DNA from: Manganibacter manganicus
GTDB lineage: Bacteria; Pseudomonadota; Alphaproteobacteria; Rhizobiales; Rhizobiaceae
Direction of reading: 5' to 3'
DNA: 64,000 nt
Assembly (NCBI RefSeq): GCF_002075885.1
Contig: NZ_MDET01000018.1
Span: 17,921 to 81,920, forward strand
Positions 57,656-64,000 of this stretch are shown in pieces. The notes beneath the pieces are model-generated. The model ran no database searches and was not told the DNA's origin. It saw nothing but the letters and a program-made list of their open reading frames with translations. Every line of letters begins with the position of its first letter. The stretch's first letter is position 1. Position numbers and translations under genes: made by a program.

Positions 57656-59218
57656 ATGACGACAGCCAATCATCCCGACACCATCCTCATCATCGACTTC
57701 GGCAGTCAGGTCACGCAGTTGATTGCGCGACGGGTCCGCGAAGCTGGCGTTTACTGCGAGATCGCGCCGTTCCAATCGGCGGACGAAGCCTTCCGGCGCA
57801 TCGCGCCGAAGGCGGTTATTCTGTCGGGCAGCCCGCACTCCACCGTCGATATCGGCAGCCCGCGTGCGCCGGATGCGGTGTTTTCCGCCGATATTCCGGT
57901 GCTCGGCATCTGCTATGGCGAACAGACCATGTGCGCCCAACTCGGTGGCAAGGTCGAAGGCGGTCACCATCGGGAATTCGGCCGCGCCTTCCTTGAAATT
58001 CAGGATGATTGCGCCCTGTTCGATGGCGTCTGGGCCAAGGGCACGCGTCATCAGGTGTGGATGAGCCATGGCGACCGGGTGACGAGCCTGCCGCCCGGCT
58101 TCCGTGTCGTTGGCACGTCCACCGGCGCGCCTTTTGCTGCCATCGCGGACGAGGCGCGCAAATTCTACGCCGTGCAGTTCCACCCCGAGGTCGTCCACAC
58201 GCCGGACGGCGCGAGGCTGCTGCAGAATTTTGTCCAGCACATTGCCGGCTTGCATTCGGACTGGACGATGGCCGCCTATCGCGAACAGGCCATCGAAGCG
58301 ATCAGAAACAAGGTTGGCAAGGGCAAGGTCATCTGTGCCCTTTCGGGCGGTGTCGATTCTTCCGTCGCGGCACTTCTCGCGCATGAGGCGATCGGCGATC
58401 AACTCACCTGCATCCTTGTCGATCACGGCCTGATGCGCAAGAACGAAGCGGCGGACGTGGTGGCGATGTTTCGCCAGCATTACAATCTGCCGCTGATTCT
58501 GGTCGATGCCTCCGACCGGTTCATTTCGGCGTTGGAAGGCGAGAGCGACCCCGAAAAGAAACGCAAGACCATCGGGCGCCTGTTCATCGAAGTGTTCGAG
58601 GAAGAGGCGAAAAAATTGGGCGGCGCCGACTTCCTTGTGCAGGGAACGCTTTATCCTGATGTGATCGAGAGTGTCTCCTTTACGGGCGCGACTTCCTCCA
58701 CGATCAAGTCGCACCACAATGTCGGTGGCCTGCCTGAGCGCATGAAGATGAAGCTGATCGAGCCGCTGCGCGAGCTGTTCAAGGACGAAGTGCGGCTGCT
58801 CGGCAAGGAACTCGGCCTACCGGACAGTTTCATCGGGCGGCATCCGTTTCCCGGTCCCGGCCTTGCCATACGCTGCCCAGGTGGCGTGACGCGCGACAAG
58901 CTGGAAATCCTGCGTGAGGCAGATGCCATCTATCTTGACGAGATCCGCAAGGCCGGTCTCTACGACGCCATCTGGCAGGCCTTCGCTGTTCTTCTGCCGG
59001 TGCAGACGGTCGGCGTGATGGGCGACGGCCGCACTTATGAGTTTGTCTGTGCCCTGCGGGCCGTCACATCTGTGGACGGCATGACGGCGGATTTCTATCA
59101 CTACGACATGGATTTTCTCGGCCGCGCCGCCACCCGCATCATCAACGAAGTCAAAGGTATCAACCGCGTCGTCTACGACGTGACCTCCAAGCCCCCCGGC
59201 ACCATCGAGTGGGAATAA
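57656..59218 (+). CDS. guaA: GMP synthase (glutamine-hydrolysing)
   Basis: 520 residues. The amidotransferase half has [15 protein letters not shown] (Cys nucleophile) and [10 protein letters not shown]; the synthetase half begins with the PP-loop [15 protein letters not shown], with [15 protein letters not shown] and the ending KPPGTIEWE. It converts XMP to GMP. The gene's 3' end is intact at the border of the mobile element; integrases of this type rebuild the end of guaA on insertion. Confidence 0.97.
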   Translation: MTTANHPDTILIIDFGSQVTQLIARRVREAGVYCEIAPFQSADEAFRRIAPKAVILSGSPHSTVDIGSPRAPDAVFSADIPVLGICYGEQTMCAQLGGKVEGGHHREFGRAFLEIQDDCALFDGVWAKGTRHQVWMSHGDRVTSLPPGFRVVGTSTGAPFAAIADEARKFYAVQFHPEVVHTPDGARLLQNFVQHIAGLHSDWTMAAYREQAIEAIRNKVGKGKVICALSGGVDSSVAALLAHEAIGDQLTCILVDHGLMRKNEAADVVAMFRQHYNLPLILVDASDRFISALEGESDPEKKRKTIGRLFIEVFEEEAKKLGGADFLVQGTLYPDVIESVSFTGATSSTIKSHHNVGGLPERMKMKLIEPLRELFKDEVRLLGKELGLPDSFIGRHPFPGPGLAIRCPGGVTRDKLEILREADAIYLDEIRKAGLYDAIWQAFAVLLPVQTVGVMGDGRTYEFVCALRAVTSVDGMTADFYHYDMDFLGRAATRIINEVKGINRVVYDVTSKPPGTIEWE

Positions 59219-59538
59219 TTCAGATCCATCCGAACGCCGCCGATTTTACGCTATGACCCTCTATAACACACTGAAATAGCTAAATAAACCGTCCGTCATC
59301 TATCGCCGTCTATCGCGAGACACGCCTCGGAATTGACGGTATAGCTGACGGTATGGTGACTCTTGTTTCATTGTCAGATTGCATATACCGTCACGGCGTA
59401 GAGGGCTTGTGACGGTATTTTTTTCGGCATTACTCCTTTGAAATTAAAAGGACATTTGCCGTTCATGGAGGCCAGTTTTTGGCCTGACGGTATAATTGGT
59501 GGCTCTCTAGCGTTTTTTGAACGATTTCGGAGGGTCCA
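59219..59538. repeat. Integrase upstream region with repeated TGACGGTAT
   Basis: No gene is present. The 9-mer TGACGGTAT occurs at 59334-59342, 59346-59354, 59410-59418 and 59485-59493, and inverted at 59385-59393. One further copy lies at 59604-59612 inside the integrase gene. The pattern fits arm-type integrase or excisionase sites, or operators, beside attL. The sequence is also AT-richer than the chromosome. Confidence 0.7.
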
Positions 59539-60790
59539 ATGCTGACTGACGCTGCCATCAAAGCACTGAAACCAAAAGACAAATTATACAAGGTCGCCGA
59601 CCGTGACGGTATGTATGTCGCGGTCCAGCCATCGGGTGCGATCGTGTTCCGTTACGACTACCGCATGAACGGTCGCCGCGAGACGTTGACACTCGGCCGA
59701 TACGGCTCGGCCGACCTGTCCCTGGCGCGTGCGCGGGAGAAGCTGATCGACGCGCAGCGGGCCATTCTCGAAGGGCGGTCGCCTGCGCAGGAAAAGCAGC
59801 GGGAGAAGCGCCGGATCAAGGAGGCAAAGAGCTTCGGCGAGTTTGGCGAGCGCTGGCTGCAAGAGCACCGGATGGCGGAAAGCACCCGTGCCATGCGCCG
59901 CTCGATCTACGAGCGCGACATCCTTCCGACATTTCGGAATCGACTACTGACGGAAATCAGCTCCGAGGATTTGAGAGCGATGTGCGCGAAGGTGAAAGCC
60001 CGTGGCGCTCCCGCAACGGCGGTCCATGTCCGGGATATTGTGAAGCTGATTTATTCCTTCGCGATCCTGCACGGGGAGAAGGTGCCGAATCCCGCCGAGG
60101 AAGTCGGGCCGGCCTCGATCGCCACCTTCGTTCCCAAGGACCGTTCACTATCGCCCCCCGAAATCCGGGTCATGCTCGGCCAGCTTGAGCATGTGGCGAC
60201 GCTTCCGACCATCCGCCTCGGAATGAAGTTGTTTCTGCTCACAATGGTTCGCAAGAGCGAGTTGCAGGACGCCACCTGGGATGAAGTCGATTTCGAGAAT
60301 GCGGTGTGGTCGATCCCGAAGGAGCGGATGAAGCGCTCCAAGGCGCACAACGTCTATCTCGCGGAGCAGGCGATCGACATCCTTGTCGCGCTCAAGACCT
60401 GCGCCGGCAATTCCAAATACCTGCTGCCGTCGCGTTACGATGCCGACGCGCCGATGTCCCGCGCGCAATCGCATCACCTATGCGGTCGTCGAGCAGGCCA
60501 AGAAGGCAGGGCTGCCGCTGGAGCCGTTCACCGTCCACGATCTTCGCCGGACGGGCTCGACGCTGCTCAACGAATTGGGCTTCAACAGCGACTGGATCGA
60601 AAAGTGCCTCGCGCATGAGGACGGCCGGTCGTCGCGCGGCATCTACAACAAGGCGGAATATGAGCACCAGCGTCGCCACATGATGCAGGAATGGGCCAAT
60701 CTCATCGACGCCTGGGTCGCCGGCCAGAAATATGTCCCGACGCTCTATCCGGCGTCCATGGACCTTCTGGTTCCCGAGCCTAGCCTTTGA
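59539..60790 (+). pseudogene. Tyrosine integrase (P4/guaA-type), frameshifted
   Basis: The first frame (59539-60618) has the DUF4102 arm-binding domain (MLTDAAIKALKPKDKLYKVA; YDYRMNGRRETLTLGRYG), a core-binding domain, and the first catalytic Arg in LTMVRKSELQDATWDEVDF. It then runs out of frame near 60461. The second frame (to 60790) carries the rest: VHDLRRTGSTLLNELG, KCLAHEDGRSSRG and the Tyr of IYNKAEYEHQRR. Adding one GC to the GCGCGC at 60461-60466 restores a 417-residue integrase. Unless this is a sequencing error, the enzyme is inactive. Its place at the guaA 3' end matches known guaA-targeting ICE integrases. Confidence 0.88.
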
Positions 60791-61049
60791 CGGGCCGGGC
60801 CTTCCTCAGATTGACGTCAGGCGACGGCGCTCGCTTGATGGCTTTTGCTCTGGAGGCTTGGCGGCGCTGCTCCAGCCAAGTCTCCACTTCGCCGAGATCC
60901 CACACCACGGTTCGGGCGGTCAGATAGAAGCGCTGCGGAAACTCGCCGCGCTGTTCCATGTCGTAGATGGTCGTGTCGGCGAGCGGGACGATCTCGCGGA
61001 GTTGATGCCGGCGAATGGTGCGCTTGGTCAGTGAGGGCGATTGGCTCAT
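60780..61049 (-). CDS. AlpA-like excisionase / DNA-binding protein
   Basis: 89 residues. The MerR-like AlpA fold is visible: REIVPLADTTIYDMEQRGEF followed by PQRFYLTARTVVWDLGEVETWL and a basic tail. AlpA-type proteins act as recombination directionality factors or activate excision in P4-like and ICE integrases. It converges on the integrase and overlaps it by 11 bp. Its start overlaps the stop of a small upstream frame (ATGA). Confidence 0.85.
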   Translation of the reverse strand: MSQSPSLTKRTIRRHQLREIVPLADTTIYDMEQRGEFPQRFYLTARTVVWDLGEVETWLEQRRQASRAKAIKRAPSPDVNLRKARPVKG

Positions 61050-61132
61050 TTCCGTCCCCCGTTGCCCACAATCTGTGTAGCGCAGGCCACCATGTCTTCG
61101 TGATTGGTAGTTTTGACGTTCAGGGTCGCCAT
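61046..61132 (-). CDS. Possible 28-residue leader peptide coupled to alpA
   Basis: A short frame (MATLNVKTTNHEDMVACATQ...) has GGAGGAGC 12 bp upstream and ends in an ATGA overlap with the AlpA-like gene. The frame can be extended to 61291, but the added part looks non-coding. It may serve only to couple translation. Support is weak. Confidence 0.3.
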   Translation of the reverse strand: MATLNVKTTNHEDMVACATQIVGNGGRK

Positions 61133-61360
61133 AGCGTGCCTCGCTCCTCCAGCACCGTTTTCAGCGTTTGCCGGGAGCCGACCAGCAAACGTGACTGCGA
61201 TCTCCTCGGCGCATGGCGGACTGTGGAGGGCGATCGGCGACGTGTAGCGTGCCGCATTCACGCCCACGCATTGGCGGCACCCCGTGGTCACGAGCTGAAC
61301 CGGTTGGCGCTGATGCTCGTGCGATAGCGAGAGGGCATTGGATGGCCGTGGATTTATCGC

Positions 61361-62488
61361 CTAGCGAGCCGTACTCGTCATTTCGATTTGGGCGATTCTA
61401 TCCGCATGGAGTTTTGCTGTCGCACGCGACTCTTCGAGTTGTTCTGGCATGGAAACGAAAACAGAGAGGCCTCCCACCCACGGTCCCAGCCCTTCAATGT
61501 CGAATTCCACCGTAAGGGACAGGTGCTGATCGACCAGTTTGAAGGTCGGCACTTCAACCCTGTCGACCCGATTTACGCAGGCGAGCGGCGTGGCAATTTC
61601 CTTGGCATCCCTCCGAAAGGTTGGAAGGCATGAAAGCCGGATCATCTCCTTCATGGCCAGGCGGGCGAACCATGGAGAGTTTTTGTAACGCCAATAAAGA
61701 TCGGATAGATCGCTGCCACCTTCAAGGTTGGCGAACCACGTTCCGCGCGCCATTCCCAGGGTACGCTCGAAATTCTGAACCAGCACTTCCATCCCAGAAA
61801 TCATCCGGCCCGTCTCAATGCACATCCCGCAGATGCCTGACGTTGCACTGATGCGGGTCAAGTGCTCCTGCAAAGCAAACTCGACCTCATAGACACCGTT
61901 TGTTCGCTCGATCGTCGGCGCTCGCAGGAGCAAGTTGCCAAAACCGAGTTCGCTAAGGAGGATATACCGATCCCTCTCGGGAAGGCGGTCAAAGCCCTCG
62001 GCAAAAGAAAACAGCTCGCGTCCATTTCCTTCAACAAAGTGCGCCAGTTGAACACGGGTTCCAGCGGGGCTGGTTCTCTGGACAGAGCCAACGGCGACTA
62101 TGGATGGACCAATAGCAATGATGTCCCCATCGCCCTGGCCCGAGACGTTGCCGATCTTGCGCGACTTCTCATGTTCAGCCTTGGCTCGCCTCAACCAATC
62201 GGCCGTGAACCGGACCTCATCCTTGTCGATTAGGTCTGCGCAGTTTGCGCACAGCCAGATACCATTGCTGATGTCGGAGCGCTGCGCGCTTGTCGTCGTC
62301 GGATCGTAGCGTCTTGCGCCGGGGCCAGGTGAAGCAGCACAGATATGCGCTGCCTTTCCGATCATGGTGACAGCAGTTGGTTTCTCGTCACTCGGTCCAA
62401 CCGTGGAGACTTTGCAGAGCGAACAGTGGTGGCTTGCCCGCAAAGCGAGATAACGTTTTGTTGCTGCTGTAAAATCGTCGCGGGGCAT
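61361..62488 (-). CDS. HNH-like Zn domain fused to unknown domain; possible defence protein
   Basis: 375 residues. Residues 1-105 form a Zn-binding HNH-like module: CSLC (22-25), KAAHICAASPGPGARRYDP with His48, NGIWLCANCADLIDKDE with Cys80/Cys83. Arg/Lys helices follow. The usual His after the last CxxC is not seen. The remaining ~250 residues match nothing I recognise; a helical region FEGN-like start and a YWRYKNSPWFARLAMKEMI stretch stand out. Similar N-termini occur in cargo and anti-phage genes of integrated elements, so defence is a guess. It is AT-richer than the chromosome. Confidence 0.65.
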   Translation of the reverse strand: MPRDDFTAATKRYLALRASHHCSLCKVSTVGPSDEKPTAVTMIGKAAHICAASPGPGARRYDPTTTSAQRSDISNGIWLCANCADLIDKDEVRFTADWLRRAKAEHEKSRKIGNVSGQGDGDIIAIGPSIVAVGSVQRTSPAGTRVQLAHFVEGNGRELFSFAEGFDRLPERDRYILLSELGFGNLLLRAPTIERTNGVYEVEFALQEHLTRISATSGICGMCIETGRMISGMEVLVQNFERTLGMARGTWFANLEGGSDLSDLYWRYKNSPWFARLAMKEMIRLSCLPTFRRDAKEIATPLACVNRVDRVEVPTFKLVDQHLSLTVEFDIEGLGPWVGGLSVFVSMPEQLEESRATAKLHADRIAQIEMTSTAR

Positions 62489-62632
62489 TCAGACTGGCTT
62501 TTCGTGATCGAACCATTTGATTCGAGAATACTGGCGAGCCTCGACGATGTCATCGCTGGGGGGCCAGAAACACAGCAGTTCTATCGCAGATCACCAAACT
62601 CAGCGTGCTGGTCATGCGGGCCGTACTCGCTC

Positions 62633-62848
62633 CTATGGCTTTTCGCGCCGTGCCTTGGCGAAGCCGCGATCGGTTGAGACGAAGCGCTCCAGCATCGGCA
62701 CGATGAGCTTGGCGGGCTCGACCGGCGTGCCGCCTTCGGCCAGGAGGCGGCCGTAGTCGGTCAGGTCACGATGGAGCGCGGCCGGCAGCTCCACGGTGAT
62801 CTTGATGGGCTTGTCGTCGGCGATGGGGCCGAGTTTCAGCTTGGCCAT
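62633..62848 (-). CDS. DUF2274 protein, trb-operon-associated
   Basis: 71 residues from the ATG at 62848 (MAKLKLGPIADDKPIKI), with GGAGT upstream; a TTG at 62854 is rejected. The ITVELPAALHRDLTDYGRLL core resembles a ribbon-helix-helix. DUF2274 genes regularly follow trbI in alphaproteobacterial Trb conjugation operons, as here (2 bp after the trbI stop). Confidence 0.82.
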   Translation of the reverse strand: MAKLKLGPIADDKPIKITVELPAALHRDLTDYGRLLAEGGTPVEPAKLIVPMLERFVSTDRGFAKARREKP

Positions 62849-62850
62849 GG

Positions 62851-63399
62851 TCAACTCCTGTAGGGTTCGAGCACCAGGTCGTGCGTGACGATGACGCGGA
62901 CCGGAAAGCCGGGCCGGATCGTCAACGTCGGCGCGATCTGCAATTGGCGTTGGATAATCTGTTGACCAGCCTGATTGATAGTGTCCTGCGCGCCGCCCCG
63001 AATTGCGGCGATGAGGCGGTCATTGTCGTCGGTGGCAAGTTCTGCGCCGATGCCGAGCAGCGTCGAGAGGCCGGCCGCCTTGGCGAGATCCCACCAGTGA
63101 TAATCGACGCCATCCTCAAGGCCGGCATAGCCTTGGGTGTCTGCGCCCGGCTGGCGCTCGAGAACGATCGAGTGGCCGTTCGGCATGATGAGCCGGTTCC
63201 AGACGAGCAGCACGCGGCGCTGACCGAACTGGACGCCGTTGTCATACTGGCCGATCAGGCGCGTGCCCTGCGGAACGAGCAGGATGCGCCCGGTCGGGCT
63301 GTCGTAGATGTTCTCCGTGACCTGTGCGGTGATCTGGCCGGGGAGATCGGAACGGATGCCGGTGATGAGCGCCGCCGAGATGACGGCGCCGGCCTGAAG
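62851..63399 (-). pseudogene. trbI: trbI, 3' part only, disrupted by IS21-family element
   Basis: The last ~182 residues of TrbI are present: QAGAVISAALITGIRSDLPG, AQVTENIYDSPTGRILLVPQ and WDLAKAAGLSTLLGIGAELA. This is the C-terminal VirB10-like domain of the type IV secretion channel. The frame is cut where the IS end TGTCAACGG begins at 63400, so the N-terminal membrane part is separated. Any protein made would lack the inner-membrane anchor. Confidence 0.88.
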
Positions 63400-64000
63400 T
63401 GTCAACGGCGGAGCAAAATCAGGCCATTGGGCGGCGCAAAAGTAGGCCACTTCGCGCCGCAAGTGGGGAACGTCGGGAGGGCGTAGCCCGACCAGAGTTT
63501 CCCGCTTGCGGCGTCGGCGATTTTTGTGAGGGTTTCAGCCAGCCTTTCGGGCGCGGCTTTGAGCGAGACGGTAGCTATCGCCGTTCATCTCGAGAATGTT
63601 GACGTGGTGGGTGATGCGGTCGAGCAGAGCGCCGGTCAGGCGTTCCGACCCCAGCGTTTCCGTCCATTCGTCAAAAGGAAGATTGCTGGTGATCAGGGTC
63701 GCACCGCGCTCGTAGCGTTGCGAGATCAGCTCGAACAGCAATTCTGCCCCGGTCTTGGAGAGCGGCACGAAGCCGAGCTCATCGATGATGAGGAGCTTGT
63801 AGCCAGCCGTCTGCTTCTGGAAGCGTAGCAGACGCCGTTCGTCGCGGGCCTCCATCATCTCGCTGACCAGGGCGGCAGCGGTAATGAAGCCGACGGGAAG
63901 GCCCTTCTGACACGCCGCCAGGCCGAGGCCGAGCGCGACATGGGTCTTGCCCGTGCCGCTGGGACCGAGCGCGATGACGTTCTCGCGGCGCTCGATCCAT
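63400..64000 (-). mobile_element. IS21-family insertion sequence, right end and istB
   Basis: The end starts TGTCAACGGCGG at 63400. It is followed by two sub-terminal repeats, GCAAAATCAGGCCATT (about 63413-63428) and GCAAAAGTAGGCCACTT (about 63437-63453), typical of the multiple terminal repeats of IS21 elements. The istB gene lies inside. The other end and istA are past the window edge. It interrupts trbI. Confidence 0.85.
63535..64000 (-). CDS. istB: IstB transposition helper ATPase, 5' end beyond window
   Basis: The frame is open to the window edge (at least 154 residues). Walker A IALGPSGTGKTHVALGLGLA, the AAA+ Walker B YKLLIIDELGFVPLSKTG and ERGATLITSNLPFDEWTET match IstB closely, ending ILEMNGDSYRLAQSRARKAG. 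IstB assembles on target DNA and activates the IstA transposase. The start shown by an internal ATG at 63858 is not real. Confidence 0.92.
   Translation of the reverse strand, partial: WIERRENVIALGPSGTGKTHVALGLGLAACQKGLPVGFITAAALVSEMMEARDERRLLRFQKQTAGYKLLIIDELGFVPLSKTGAELLFELISQRYERGATLITSNLPFDEWTETLGSERLTGALLDRITHHVNILEMNGDSYRLAQSRARKAG

Noticed and set aside
59334..59493. CRISPR array
   Set aside because: The repeat is only 9 bp, unevenly spaced, one copy is inverted, and no cas genes are present.
60383..60790. Separate gene in the second integrase frame
   Set aside because: Its residues are the C-terminal half of the integrase catalytic domain in another frame, so it is part of the frameshifted integrase.

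Overview
The window is high-GC alphaproteobacterial chromosome ending in the left part of an integrated conjugative element. Gene content points to Rhizobiales, probably Phyllobacteriaceae (Mesorhizobium-like). The markers are a zwf-pgl-edd Entner-Doudoroff operon, aceA divergent from a RamB/ScfR-type regulator, a PdhS-type cell-cycle histidine kinase, a DUF768 protein, plant-type gshA, hisS-hisZ-hisG with short-form HisG, and a tRNA-His of the alphaproteobacterial A73/U72 type. The genus is an inference; no rRNA is present.

Layout. 1-6.9 kb: end of an AraC/GlxA-type regulator, a secreted VWA protein, the edd-pgl-zwf operon (minus strand) and a membrane-anchored SH3 protein. 7.1-11.2 kb: PuuB-like oxidase and PuuA-like ligase, a HAD phosphatase and a degenerate receiver protein. 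11.4-15.8 kb: isocitrate lyase with a small partner gene, its likely regulator across a repeat-bearing divergent promoter, and a DMT exporter. 16.1-20.3 kb: potFGHI polyamine importer, which would supply the Puu enzymes. 20.3-28.7 kb: AsmA-like protein, acetoacetyl-CoA synthetase, PdhS-like kinase behind a perfect CtrA box, and a phasin behind PhaR-like sites. 29-37.8 kb: tRNA-His, DUF768, xseA, LysR, DUF1127, a repeat-containing DUF937 protein, gshA, rsmE and small unknowns. 37.8-47.3 kb: a phosphatase, lldD with its FCD regulator, DUF3422, glcDEF and a FolD paralogue with altered catalytic residues. 47.4-59.2 kb: L,D-transpeptidase, tag, hisS-hisZ-hisG, acyl-CoA synthetase, an RsmB-like methyltransferase, thioesterase, a nucleosidase and guaA.

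From the 3' end of guaA onward the DNA is mobile. It holds a region with five copies of a 9-mer, a frameshifted tyrosine integrase, a convergent AlpA-like factor, an HNH-like fusion protein of unknown function (the best candidate for an undescribed system, perhaps defence), DUF2274, the 3' part of trbI, and an IS21-family element whose end lies exactly where trbI is cut. The window ends inside istB. guaA is a known integration site for rhizobial ICEs, so this is read as the left end of a damaged ICE.

Themes: two-carbon and C2/C3 hydroxy-acid metabolism (aceA, glcDEF, lldD), polyamine uptake and use, PHB/acetoacetate metabolism (aacS, phasin), and cell-cycle control (PdhS). All family names come from reading motifs; no database search was possible.
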